In this document: piece by piece, positions 35,521 through 43,397 of the stretch
Numbering within the stretch: position 1 is the first letter of the stretch
Layout: each line of letters begins with the position of its first letter
DNA from: Pseudomonas marginalis
Lineage (GTDB): Bacteria > Pseudomonadota > Gammaproteobacteria > Pseudomonadales > Pseudomonadaceae
Direction: 5' to 3'
Length of the DNA stretch: 64,000 nucleotides
NCBI RefSeq assembly: GCF_008692035.1
Contig: NZ_VTFG01000001.1
Coordinates: forward strand, 682,001-746,000
Notes under the pieces: model-generated
The model's database searches: none
What the model was told of the DNA's origin: nothing
The model's input: the letters and a program-made list of their open reading frames with translations, nothing else
Translations under genes and position numbers: made by a program

Positions 35521-36384
35521 CTAAGGTTGCAATAACAAGCTTCGCCAGATGAGAGGTGGTTGATTTGTGAGACCAATGTAATACCCCATGCGCGCCTCCA
35601 CCTCCTCGATCCCTTTTTCAACAATTCGTTGGCGAAGTTGAGGTAATCGCGCCTGGAACCCCGGCCACGTCAGCGACTCAACGTACTCACCATAAGCCGC
35701 CAAGAGATCAGCATCCGGTGGTAGTGTTGCTCTGCTGACCTGGGCTTTGGCGGCAACCAGTGCTGACTTGTCGAATGACGCAAGTCGGGACACCATGCTA
35801 CCCACAAATCGATCCAATTCCTCGTCAGGGATAGATCGCGTCACCCATCCATAGCGTTCTGCCAGATCAGCGTCATAGTCATCGCTGCTCAATATTGCTT
35901 CGAGCCCGCGATCACGCCCGATGAGCCGTGGAAGGCGCTCACTGCACCCACCACCCGGCAGAATGCCGACACCAACCTCGGGTTGACCGAACACTCCATG
36001 CTCTCGGCTTGCGTAACGCAGATCGCACGCCAACGCCAGTTCGTTTCCCCCGCCTCTCGTCCGCCCACGAATTGAAGCAATACTGATAAACGGCGCTTTG
36101 GAAAGTCGCACGACAAGATCAACCCACATCGGCATCCCTTCTACCTCTGGCAGCATCGGAAATTTTCCAGCTTCATCAAGATCGAAATGATTGAAGAAGT
36201 AGCCAGAGACGCTGCTGCTGAAAATGACCACTTGAACGTTCTCGTCCTCACTCAGTTCCTTTACGACTTCATGCAACCGAGTGACAGTCTCGGGCACGAT
36301 CAAATTTGTCGGTGGATTCGAGAACTTGATCTTGCAGACTTTCGGTGTAAGTCGCGCAATGCTGATCGTACTCGGTTGCATCAT
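35521..36384 (-). CDS. Enoyl-CoA hydratase/isomerase family protein
   Basis: A 287-aa crotonase-fold protein from the ATG at 36384 with AAGGG upstream; an ATG at 36414 overlaps the preceding stop and is the alternative. Family blocks are SIASIRGRTRGGGNELALAC (oxyanion hole, CoA site) and GQPEVGVGILPGGGCSERLP. The second block carries Glu at the place of one catalytic acid, while the usual Glu of the first block is not obvious, so hydratase activity is uncertain. The C-terminal ~60 residues are longer than in a standard hydratase. It is co-directional with the acryloyl-CoA-reductase-like gene, 27 bp upstream. Confidence 0.85.
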   Translation of the reverse strand: MMQPSTISIARLTPKVCKIKFSNPPTNLIVPETVTRLHEVVKELSEDENVQVVIFSSSVSGYFFNHFDLDEAGKFPMLPEVEGMPMWVDLVVRLSKAPFISIASIRGRTRGGGNELALACDLRYASREHGVFGQPEVGVGILPGGGCSERLPRLIGRDRGLEAILSSDDYDADLAERYGWVTRSIPDEELDRFVGSMVSRLASFDKSALVAAKAQVSRATLPPDADLLAAYGEYVESLTWPGFQARLPQLRQRIVEKGIEEVEARMGYYIGLTNQPPLIWRSLLLQP

Positions 36385-36410
36385 TTCGCATCCCTTGATG
36401 GAGCCTATGG

Positions 36411-37397
36411 TCATGCGTTGACGTCAACCACTACGCGACCTTGGACTTTGCCTTCGAACATCCGGTCGACCACCTCGGGCACCTCAGCGAGACCAACCAC
36501 CTGCGTCGTGCGTGCGAGCTTACTCAAGTCGAGATCGCTTGCCAGTCGCGTCCAAGCCTGGAGTCGGGATTCGAGCGGGGCATTGACGGAGTCAATGCCT
36601 GAAAGGGTCACGTTGCGCAGGATGAAGGGCAACACCGACCCTGGAAGATCCATACCCTGAGCCAGACCGCAGGCAGTCACCACACCGCGATACTGGGTCT
36701 GCGCCAATACGCTCGCCAGCGTATGACTGCCGACCGAGTCCACAGCGCCGGCCCATTTTTCAGTTGCTATCGGTGCTCCTTGGGCAGAGAGCGTTCGTCG
36801 GTCGATGATCTGCGCCGCACCTAGACTGGTCAGATAATCTTGCTCCTCAACACGCCCGGTCGACGCGACCACGCGGTAGCCGAGATCGGAGAGAATCGCA
36901 ATCGCGATGGAACCAACTCCCCCATTAGCGCCAGTGACGAGGACGTCACCGCGAGCCGGTGTGAGACCGCCATGTTCCAGCGCCAGTACCGACAGCATCG
37001 CCGTGTACCCTGCCGTGCCGATAGCCATTGCGTCCATTGTCGAGAAGATGTCCGGTAGCTTGACCAGCCATTCGCCTTTTACGCGTGCCTTCTGAGCAAA
37101 TCCGCCGTGATGGGTCTGACTCAGCCCCCAACCATTGGCGACTACGCGGTCCCCCACAGCGATGCCGGGGTAAGATGAGGCTTCGACAGTGCCGGCAAAA
37201 TCAATACCGGCAATCAATGGAAACTGCTTGATGACGTCGGCGTACCCGCTAAGGGCCAGCGCATCCTTGTAGTTCACGGTGGAATAATCGATCTTGACGG
37301 TAACGTCTCCAGGCATGAGATCTTGCTCATGCATGTCAACGACACTCGCCGAAATTTTATCGCCAGTCTTTGTTGCGAGTAATGCTTTGAAGGTCAT
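36411..37397 (-). CDS. AcuI/YhdH-type quinone oxidoreductase (acryloyl-CoA reductase-like)
   Basis: A 328-aa zinc-free medium-chain reductase. The N-terminus MTFKALLATKTGDKISASVV and the block DVTVKIDYSTVNYKDALALS fit the AcuI/YhdH branch. The NADPH site is VLVTGANGGVGSIAIAILSD, and the C-terminus ends VDRMFEGKVQGRVVVDVNA. Family members reduce acryloyl-CoA or enones with NADPH. The promoter side faces the TetR gene at 37543-38124, which is on the same strand 145 bp upstream. A degraded piece of a related gene lies at 43216-43345. Confidence 0.9.
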   Translation of the reverse strand: MTFKALLATKTGDKISASVVDMHEQDLMPGDVTVKIDYSTVNYKDALALSGYADVIKQFPLIAGIDFAGTVEASSYPGIAVGDRVVANGWGLSQTHHGGFAQKARVKGEWLVKLPDIFSTMDAMAIGTAGYTAMLSVLALEHGGLTPARGDVLVTGANGGVGSIAIAILSDLGYRVVASTGRVEEQDYLTSLGAAQIIDRRTLSAQGAPIATEKWAGAVDSVGSHTLASVLAQTQYRGVVTACGLAQGMDLPGSVLPFILRNVTLSGIDSVNAPLESRLQAWTRLASDLDLSKLARTTQVVGLAEVPEVVDRMFEGKVQGRVVVDVNA

Positions 37398-37542
37398 CGT
37401 CTTCTCCTCTTTTTAGCCGGTGATGGCCGTCGATGCCGCACACTCGAAGCGGCCTGCATCTGATGTAGTCAGCATGGATCTGGGGCTCTCTCCGGCAACT
37501 TCAGCGTCCTAGGCTGGGGCCCGCTTAGCGGAGATATCAGCG

Positions 37543-38124
37543 TCAATGATTGGTGGTACTGAGGTTGTCAATTGCTGCTTCGCGTAATGCATCAGATAGC
37601 CGAGGATCATCCACCGCACGTGCAAGTATCAGGGCGCCCACCATGGTCGACATCGTTACCAGTGCCTCCTTGCTAGCGCCTGCCGCTCCCCTGCTGGGTA
37701 ATACGCGGGCAACGACATTGATCATCTCTTTGATGCCGAACGTAACCTGATGTCGAACCTCGGGCGCCTGTCGCGGCATTTCCGAGCCTAGCGCCACGAT
37801 GGGACACCCACTCTCAATGCTTTCGAGGTGTTCCTTCGACAAATATGTTTGCACCAACCGTTCTAGCGCCTGCTCAGGCGGAGCGGCAATAGCTACTCGG
37901 GCCAGCAGGGCGACCATCTCTGCACCCGCGTGATCGGCGGCCTCGGCCAGCATCGCGTCGCGTGATGCAAAGTGCGCGTAGAACCCGCCATGGGTCAAAC
38001 CAACACGTTTCATTATTTCAGCGATGCCAATGCCGGCGTAACCGTTACGCCTGATGGCCCGCGCGGCCGCTTCAACAATGCGTTCATGTGTCGCTAATTT
38101 GGAGCGAGAGGAATGTATTTTCAT
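37543..38124 (-). CDS. TetR-family regulator (THGGFY type)
   Basis: A 193-aa regulator starting MKIHSSRSKLATHERIVEAA. The HTH is GYAGIGIAEIMKRVGLTHGG followed by FYAHFASRDAMLAEA. The C-terminal ligand domain contains LEHLESIESGCPIVALGSEM-like features of the group in which a conserved Cys-Pro follows the fourth helix. A near-perfect palindrome, GATTATGATCGTAATC, is only 2 bases upstream of the ATG, so it should be autoregulated and its mRNA may have little or no leader. The downstream reductase and hydratase genes are the likely targets. Confidence 0.9.
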   Translation of the reverse strand: MKIHSSRSKLATHERIVEAAARAIRRNGYAGIGIAEIMKRVGLTHGGFYAHFASRDAMLAEAADHAGAEMVALLARVAIAAPPEQALERLVQTYLSKEHLESIESGCPIVALGSEMPRQAPEVRHQVTFGIKEMINVVARVLPSRGAAGASKEALVTMSTMVGALILARAVDDPRLSDALREAAIDNLSTTNH

Positions 38125-38126
38125 AT

Positions 38127-38142
38127 GATTATGATCGTAATC
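38127..38142 (-). promoter_or_regulatory. Candidate TetR operator
   Basis: GATTATGATCGTAATC is symmetric over 14 of 16 positions and lies immediately before the start codon of the TetR gene. A related half-site GATCATAATC occurs in front of the second THGGFY-type TetR gene (46408-46425). Confidence 0.6.
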
Positions 38143-38232
38143 TAAACATATTGGAAGAGCAAGAGAGGACCAGACTATTTGGCGCATGGGCGCAACGTCG
38201 AAGTCGGTAGCGTTCTCAAACGGGTCAATTCG

Positions 38233-38243
38233 CCCCCCCCCCC
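38233..38243. repeat. Homopolymer of eleven C
   Basis: CCCCCCCCCCC inside the intergenic region. Such runs are prone to slippage, so length may vary between cells or be a sequencing artefact. Confidence 0.8.
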
Positions 38244-38352
38244 AAAATCACATCACTGGCGGCGGTATTGTTGGTCAGTCAAACAGCACCATTGCGAACG
38301 ATTTCTTTTTATAGTTTTAAGCTCAGCGGCATAACGTCGCTACTTTAAAACC

Positions 38353-38365
38353 ATAACAGTGTTAT
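38353..38365. promoter_or_regulatory. ATAAC-N3-GTTAT palindrome (copy 1)
   Basis: ATAACAGTGTTAT inside the perfect 17-bp palindrome CCATAACAGTGTTATGG. Same motif as at 55373, 55395, 56260, 57208 and 57229. It lies 15 bp before the ATG of a broken TetR gene, the same spacing as in the intact paralogue. Confidence 0.8.
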
Positions 38366-38379
38366 GGTATTGTTGCAAT

Positions 38380-38500
38380 ATGATTTCTGATAACTCACCC
38401 CTTAATGCCCTGCTCACCTCGTCAAGGCGACAGTCCGCGTGCTTGCGACTATCGGACCATCTGAAGTCAAGCCCCCTTCAGTTCTTTCGAGTGGCGACAG
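38380..38500 (+). pseudogene. 5' remnant of a TetR gene related to those at 55.4 and 56.3 kb
   Basis: From ATG at 38380 the DNA follows the first ~100-120 bases of the TetR gene at 55422 closely (GATAACTCAC, CTCGTC, GGCGAC, CCGCGTGCTTGCGAC, GAAGTCAAG all shared). One base is missing near 38407, which shifts the frame, and similarity fades after ~38480. Promoter and operator are kept, the rest is lost. Confidence 0.75.
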
Positions 38501-38541
38501 GTACAGCGCCTCAAAACCGCAGATTTACATATAGACAGCCA

Positions 38542-39153
38542 ATGAAAACCACCAAAGATTCCCCTAGCCTAGGCCGCCCCCGTGAGTTCGACATAGATCA
38601 GATCCTTGATAAAGCAGCTAAACTTTTTGGCCAACGTGGCTTTCACGGCACGTCTATCGTCAATATCTGCGATGCAACAAATCTCACCTGCGGCAGCCTC
38701 TACAATGCCTTTAAGGATAAGCGTGAGGTATTCCTTCGCGCGCTCAAACATCAGTCAGTCAAGCATAGAAGGCAGCTGAAGCACGCAATAGCCAGCGGGC
38801 AATCTGGATGGGAAATGCTGCATCAGGCACTTCTTTTCTACGCTGCCATTTCAAGCGGAGAGGACGGTCGAGATGGTTGTCTTATTACCAATGCCATAGT
38901 CGAGGTGGGGGGGGTTGACGCTGAAATTGCGGAAGTGGCTTTGGCATCAATGCGGGAGCGGGAGGTACTACTGCAACGGCTCATTGAAGCTGGCATCAAC
39001 GACGGCTCTGTCGAAACCACGGTAGATAGTGCCGCTACCGCTAAATTCATGCTTTGTCTTCTGCAAGGAGTACGCGTAATCGGCAAGACATCCTCAGGCC
39101 TTGACGACATGCAAACTACCGTCAGCCTTGCGATGAAAGTAGTCGCACGATAA
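38542..39153 (+). CDS. TetR-family regulator
   Basis: A 203-aa regulator from the ATG at 38542. The HTH reads FGQRGFHGTSIVNICDATNL then TCGSLYNAFKDKREVFLRAL. The C-terminal domain (ALASMREREVLLQRLIEAGI, TAKFMLCLLQGVRVIGKTSS) fits the TetR_C branch common near SDR and reductase genes. The start is supported by family length; no strong ribosome site is seen. It may be driven by the promoter left from the broken TetR copy upstream. Targets unknown. Confidence 0.88.
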   Translation: MKTTKDSPSLGRPREFDIDQILDKAAKLFGQRGFHGTSIVNICDATNLTCGSLYNAFKDKREVFLRALKHQSVKHRRQLKHAIASGQSGWEMLHQALLFYAAISSGEDGRDGCLITNAIVEVGGVDAEIAEVALASMREREVLLQRLIEAGINDGSVETTVDSAATAKFMLCLLQGVRVIGKTSSGLDDMQTTVSLAMKVVAR

Positions 39154-39173
39154 TCAGCGCCAAAGGGCCTCAA

Positions 39174-39389
39174 TGCTCGTTGATCCCCTGATTTTTGAGT
39201 GAGCACCAGTGCAGCAATTCGAGCGTTGAAATCAACCTGCTCGATTAGCCCAGCTTGGCGCATTTCACTTCCAGCGGCATACCATGGTAAAGGGCCGTGT
39301 CCATCGCAGGGACCGGCACAAGCACCCGTGCGCGCCTTGGTGAGGCTCGACAATCGCAGCCCGCAGATATGGCAAGTCACGACAGCCAC
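39174..39389 (-). CDS. Possible small zinc-binding protein or gene fragment
   Basis: The minus strand encodes MAVVTCHICGLRLSSLTKAR then TGACAGPCDGHGPLPWYAAG and RQAGLIEQVDFNARIAALVL. The Cys pairs and residue composition look coding, but the frame then runs on into the antisense of the TetR gene, so the true end is unclear. No family recognised. Confidence 0.35.
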
Positions 39390-39565
39390 CCCGCGCTATA
39401 CCTGGCGTGCGTTTGCACCTATGCCGTACGCTCGACGTAGCCATCAAAGGCAGTGGACATCTGCCTCATTTCGGCTCGGCTAAACGGATGATTGGCTCAA
39501 CAGTCACACCTTGGCAGGTTCGGATTGGTCATGCGAGCGCCAAACAGTTGCCCGGGCAAATGACC

Positions 39566-39590
39566 ACACCACACCACACCACACCACACC
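39566..39590. repeat. Pentanucleotide microsatellite ACACC x5
   Basis: Five exact tandem ACACC units, with partial units on both sides. A perfect 5-bp repeat of this length can slip. It lies ~145 bp upstream of katB and not in a supported coding frame. Confidence 0.85.
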
Positions 39591-39695
39591 ACAGTAGAAG
39601 CTAGCCGATTGAACCGTTGTCCATCCCTTTATCCTTATCGCACCCTTATATTTTTTCTATTTAGACTTTGAATCACTGGTCACTAGCCTCTGCGT

Positions 39696-39713
39696 GGCGC
39701 ATTCGAATGCGCC
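39696..39713. promoter_or_regulatory. Perfect 18-bp palindrome in the katB leader
   Basis: GGCGCATTCGAATGCGCC, perfectly symmetric, ends 20 bases before the katB ATG. It could be a protein binding site or a short mRNA hairpin just before the ribosome site AGAGGAA. Confidence 0.6.
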
Positions 39714-39733
39714 TATAACCAGAGGAATCTCGC

Positions 39734-41275
39734 ATGACTACCAACATTGACCATGGGGCGTTTTACTACCGACGCATACTCGGCATTCTTGCCGCAAGTC
39801 TGCTTTCCCTTTCCGTTCAGGCCGCCACTCTGACCCGTGATAACGGAGCGGCGGTGGGAGATAATCAGAACTCACAAACCGCCGGAGCTAACGGTCCTGT
39901 GCTTTTGCAGGATGTGCAGTTGATTCAGAAGTTGCAGCGCTTCGACCGCGAGCGCATTCCAGAAAGGGTGGTGCATGCCCGTGGCACTGGTGCCCATGGT
40001 TCCTTCACCGTGACCGATAGCCTGAGCGACCTGACCAAGGCCAAAGTATTTGCTGCAGGCCAAGTGACGCCGGTATTCGTGCGTTTTTCTGCGGTAGTGC
40101 ATGGTAACCACTCGCCGGAAACACTGCGCGATCCGCGCGGCTTCGCCACCAAGTTCTATACGGCGGACGGCAACTGGGATCTGGTCGGTAACAACTTCCC
40201 GACCTTCTTTATTCGTGATGCGATCAAGTTCCCAGACATGGTTCATGCGTTCAAACCCGATCCACGCACCAACCTGGATGACGATTCCCGGCGCTTCGAT
40301 TTCTTCTCCCATGTTCCGGAAGCCACCCGGACCCTGACCGAGCTGTATTCCGACTCCGGCACTCCGGCCAGTTATCGGGAAATGGATGGTAATGGTGTGC
40401 ACGCCTACAAGTTGGTCAATGCCAAGGATGAGGTGCACTACGTGAAGTTTCACTGGAAGAGTTTGCAGGGGATCAACAACCTCGATCCCAAACAAGTGCT
40501 CGAGGTACAAGGTCGTGATTACAGCCATATGACCAATGATCTGGTAACCCATATCAACAAGGGGGACTTCCCGAAATGGGACCTGTATGTCCAGGTCTTG
40601 AAACCTCAGGACCTGTCCAAATTCGATTTCGACCCGCTGGATGCCACCAAGATCTGGCCGGGCATACCTGAGCGCAAGGTTGGGCAGATGGTGCTCAATC
40701 GCAACCCAGCCAATGTGTTCCAGGAAACCGAGCAGGTGGCCATGGCCCCGGCCAACTTAGTGCCGGGTATCGAGCCATCGGAAGATCGCCTACTGCAAGG
40801 CAGAGTGTTCTCCTATGCCGACACCCAGATGTACCGCCTGGGCGCCAACGCCCTGCAATTGCCGATCAACGCGCCGAAAGTCGCGGTGGACAATGGCAAC
40901 CAGGATGGCGCGATGAACAGCGGCAGCGCCAGCACCGGGGTGAACTACCAGCCGAGTCGGCTGATGCCCCGTGAAGAGTCGCAAAGCGCGCGTTACAGCC
41001 AATTGGCGCTGTCCGGCAGCACCCAGCAGGTGAAGATACAGCGCGAGCAGAACTTCAAGCAGGCCGGGGATCTGTATCGCTCGTTCAGTCAGAAGGAACG
41101 TCAGGACTTGATCGAGAGTTTCGGCAGTTCCCTAGCTACCACCGATGATGAGAGCAAGCACATCATGCTGTCGTTTCTCTACAAGGCCGATCCCGAGTAC
41201 GGGACCGGGGTGACCAAAGTTGCCAAGGGCGATCTGGCTCGGGTCAAGTCGCTGGCAGCGAAGCTGACCGACTAA
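39734..41275 (+). CDS. katB: Exported haem catalase, KatB-like
   Basis: A 513-aa monofunctional catalase with an N-terminal signal peptide (ILGILAASLLSLSVQAA), as in the periplasmic KatB of P. aeruginosa, which has about the same length. Catalytic His81 lies in RVVHARGTGAHGSF, the distal Asn in NWDLVGNNFPTFFIRDA, and the haem-ligating Tyr in RVFSYADTQMYRLG. It removes hydrogen peroxide. AGAGGAA precedes the ATG. The ankyrin gene behind it is the same neighbour as in the katB-ankB operon of P. aeruginosa, where OxyR controls expression; an OxyR site is not evident to me here. Confidence 0.88.
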   Translation: MTTNIDHGAFYYRRILGILAASLLSLSVQAATLTRDNGAAVGDNQNSQTAGANGPVLLQDVQLIQKLQRFDRERIPERVVHARGTGAHGSFTVTDSLSDLTKAKVFAAGQVTPVFVRFSAVVHGNHSPETLRDPRGFATKFYTADGNWDLVGNNFPTFFIRDAIKFPDMVHAFKPDPRTNLDDDSRRFDFFSHVPEATRTLTELYSDSGTPASYREMDGNGVHAYKLVNAKDEVHYVKFHWKSLQGINNLDPKQVLEVQGRDYSHMTNDLVTHINKGDFPKWDLYVQVLKPQDLSKFDFDPLDATKIWPGIPERKVGQMVLNRNPANVFQETEQVAMAPANLVPGIEPSEDRLLQGRVFSYADTQMYRLGANALQLPINAPKVAVDNGNQDGAMNSGSASTGVNYQPSRLMPREESQSARYSQLALSGSTQQVKIQREQNFKQAGDLYRSFSQKERQDLIESFGSSLATTDDESKHIMLSFLYKADPEYGTGVTKVAKGDLARVKSLAAKLTD

Positions 41276-41295
41276 CTGATTGAATCGTACTCAAC

Positions 41296-41328
41296 ACGAC
41301 GTCTCTCCAGTTCTTGGTTTGACGTCGT
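41296..41328 (+). terminator. Hairpin between katB and ankB
   Basis: ACGACGTC (41296-41303) and GACGTCGT (41321-41328) pair over 8 bp with a 17-nt loop. No T-tract follows, so it is more likely a processing or stability element that lets katB and ankB be expressed at different levels. Confidence 0.4.
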
Positions 41329-41350
41329 TCGAAGACAGAGGAGTCGTGCG

Positions 41351-41893
41351 ATGCGTATGTATGCCTTAGTATTTTTAACCTGCTGGTCGCTGAGTGTCTA
41401 TGCAGACCAGCCAACCGATCCGACGGTTATAAAGAATCAGTTGCAAGATTACTATTTCGACGCTGCACGCCGGGGCGATGTAGAAATACTCAATACCTTT
41501 ATCGACGCGGGGTACTCGCTCAATACCCAAGACGAAAAGGGTTATACCGCCCTTATCCTCGCGGCCTATCACGGTCATATGCAGGCATTGGAGCGCTTGC
41601 TGGCGGCCGGCGCGGACGCATGCATGCAGGACAAAAGAGGCAATACGGCACTGATGGGGGCTATCTTCAAGGGTGAGGTGAAGATTGCCCAACGCTTGTT
41701 GGCGACTGATTGCAGCCCAGATCAGCGCAATGGCGCTGGTCAAACCGCCGCCATGTACGCCGGACTGTTCAGGCGAGTGGAGCTGCTTGACGCCCTGGCA
41801 AAAAGAGGCGCCGATCTAAATGCTGAGGATCCACAGGGAAACAACGCGGCGCGCTTGATGAATGGTGAAATCCGGACAACTACATTGCACTGA
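41351..41893 (+). CDS. ankB: Ankyrin-repeat protein, AnkB-like
   Basis: A 180-aa protein with an N-terminal signal (MYALVFLTCWSLSVYA) and three to four ankyrin repeats: GDVEILNTFIDAGYSLNTQD, GYTALILAAYHGHMQALERL, GNTALMGAIFKGEVKIAQRL and GQTAAMYAGLFRRVELLDAL. In P. aeruginosa the katB-linked ankyrin protein supports optimal periplasmic catalase activity. Same size and position here support the same role. GAGG lies before the ATG. Confidence 0.85.
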   Translation: MRMYALVFLTCWSLSVYADQPTDPTVIKNQLQDYYFDAARRGDVEILNTFIDAGYSLNTQDEKGYTALILAAYHGHMQALERLLAAGADACMQDKRGNTALMGAIFKGEVKIAQRLLATDCSPDQRNGAGQTAAMYAGLFRRVELLDALAKRGADLNAEDPQGNNAARLMNGEIRTTTLH

Positions 41894-42279
41894 CTTCCCG
41901 CTTTGCCTAGCGCCATTCAATATCTTGCCCATTTAGTGTGTACTGGCTTCAGGGACAAAGGTGCCGATCGAACCCGACACGAGCGTTTTGTTCAGCATGT
42001 TGACTATGGGTAACTATTGGATGTGCAACTCAGTGGTGGCCTTTTCGCTTACAAAGGTCAGTGTCCGGGGAAGTTACCTTCCGAACTCCAGCATTAACGG
42101 CGATAGTATCCGCGTAATAGGTAGACACCACTGCCCTAAGCGTTTGGATCAGGAAAGTGCGTACTCCCAGACCGTTACCACGGACATCAGATAGTCATCA
42201 AGCTTCGAATCGGACTCCAGAAAGCTCGCGTCGAACTGAGTCTTTGTATAAGCCGGATCGACGATGCATATCTGCGACG
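41894..42279. other. Intergenic region behind ankB
   Basis: About 385 bases with small open frames that have no coding character. I see nothing beyond the start of the gene-fragment zone at 42280. Confidence 0.4.
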
Positions 42280-42442
42280 TTATTTTACCTTGACGATGAC
42301 CTTGCCTTTTGCCCGAGCGGTTTCAACATAGGCCAAGGCATCCGGGGTCGATTCGAATGGAAATACCCGGTCCACCACCGGACGTACGACCCCGGAATCG
42401 ATGAAAGCGGTAAGCTCACGCAATTGATCACCGCTGGCTCCC
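42280..42442 (-). pseudogene. C-terminal fragment of a medium-chain reductase gene
   Basis: About 160 bp nearly identical (roughly nine of ten bases) to the 3' end of the intact reductase gene at 53265-54266, including the stop codon and VIVKVK end. The rest of the gene is missing. It is a duplicated and truncated copy in the same orientation as the intact gene. Confidence 0.88.
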
Positions 42443-42503
42443 AGGTGGCACAAACACAGGATTCGCTACTACAGCTCAACAGAAGATCACACCCGACCTG
42501 AAA

Positions 42504-42671
42504 ATGCTCATGATGGACCCGCCACCAGTAGTACGGGCGGGCATTCGCGCACTACAGGCTGGCCGCATCAGTGTCGTGCCCGGCGTGATGAACACACTCA
42601 ACGTGCTCTTTATGTGGACAACGCCAAGCTGGTTGCATCAAGCTGTTTTCTCACGAGTCATGAATCAATAA
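42504..42671 (+). pseudogene. C-terminal fragment of a short-chain dehydrogenase
   Basis: A 55-codon frame MLMMDPPPVVRAGIRALQAG then RISVVPGVMNTLNVLFMWTT and SRVMNQ. This matches the C-terminal end of DltE/YqjQ-type short-chain dehydrogenases, which have A-G-I-x-A-L-x-x-G-x-x-x-V-V-P-G. The NAD domain and active site are absent. Not derived from the SDR at 44374-45162. Confidence 0.65.
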
Positions 42672-42775
42672 CCGGCGCATTTTGTGTATTGCCAAGCTCT
42701 GGAGCCGCAAGCCCGTATTGAAGAGTCAGGGCTTGCCTCGCGCAACTCGGGGTGCGCCCCATGCCGAGCATGTCT

Positions 42776-42955
42776 CTAGCCAACATGGGCTCCCGGTTGG
42801 ACGTAACAGCCCTTCCAGGGTTTCTGCGCCTTGCTCTTGACGGGCTTAGGCGGCTGGACCTGGATGTGCTGACTGTCGACCAGATGCTCACCACACAGAT
42901 CACAACGCACCTCGTTGTGCAAACTGGGGCTGAAATGGTGCTTGCCGTACTTCAT
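42776..42955 (-). CDS. Small zinc-ribbon-like hypothetical protein
   Basis: A 59-aa frame MKYGKHHFSPSLHNEVRCDL then CGEHLVDSQHIQVQPPKPVK, with GGAGG 8 nt before the ATG at 42955. The Cys-x2-Cys near residue 18 and a third Cys near the end could bind metal. It stands within a zone of gene fragments but has its own good ribosome site. No function known. Confidence 0.4.
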   Translation of the reverse strand: MKYGKHHFSPSLHNEVRCDLCGEHLVDSQHIQVQPPKPVKSKAQKPWKGCYVQPGAHVG

Positions 42956-43047
42956 CGATGTGACCTCCGGAGGCTGCTTGGTCGTGATCCCGGCTACGTG
43001 CGTCATATACGTCGCTGTCACCAAATCTCAACGAACCTCAATTAGAA

Positions 43048-43215
43048 TCATATTAAAACGCTCGCTTGAAACACTGCGCCCTCTCGCTCGGTGGGCGAGA
43101 CGAATCGGAACGCCAAGGCGAGGGCGACTTTGAGCACGACCGTCAACAGGACGCTCGAATTACCCCAGCCCACTGCTAGGTCGAACACGCCGACGTCCGT
43201 GAGCAACAGCGGGAT
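43048..43215 (-). pseudogene. Fragment related to the small membrane protein at 54820-55227
   Basis: The minus strand reads VGVFDLAVGWGNSSVLLTVV then LKVALALAFRFVSPTE and a stop at 43048. This parallels GVFELAMGHAGFRILSAVLI / EVALIFAFLYVSRA in the intact protein. Only the last two membrane helices remain. Confidence 0.7.
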
Positions 43216-43345
43216 ATCGGCCAACCCGGCTACCTGCGTCGTTTCTGCAAGCTGTCAAGATCGAGATTTCGATCGAGCCGCGACCATGCTTCGAGACGAG
43301 CCGAGCGCGGTTCAACTGCGCCACGCAACACCGCGTGGCAGTGTT
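43216..43345 (-). pseudogene. Fragment of an AcuI/YhdH-type reductase
   Basis: EPRSARLEAWSRLDRNLDLD followed by SLQKRRR and a stop matches APLESRLQAWTRLASDLDLS / KLART in the intact reductase at 36411-37397. The homology is interrupted and partly frameshifted, so only a decayed piece of a paralogue is left. Confidence 0.65.
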
Positions 43346-43397
43346 GCAGGCTCAATGCAACCAATTCGGGAATTGATGAAACACTCTAGTCAGGGTG

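Larger units (their letters stand above)
38188..38541. other. Promoter-rich gap with poly-C run and gene remnant
   Basis: About 350 bases between divergent TetR genes. It holds a run of 11 C (38233-38243), an ATAACAGTGTTAT palindrome (38353-38365) and the 5' remnant of a third TetR paralogue (38380-38500); these are listed separately. Confidence 0.6.
39154..39733. other. Long gap before katB
   Basis: 580 bases without an established gene on the plus strand. It holds a possible minus-strand fragment (39174-39389), a pentanucleotide repeat (39566-39590), AT-rich promoter-like DNA (39640-39670) and an 18-bp palindrome (39696-39713). Confidence 0.5.

Noticed and set aside
39566..39590. CRISPR-like or phage att repeat
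   Set aside because: Units are 5 bp, perfect and without spacers, so it is a simple microsatellite.
41961..42194. 77-codon frame behind ankB
   Set aside because: No ribosome site, mixed composition, no similarity recognised; treated as intergenic.
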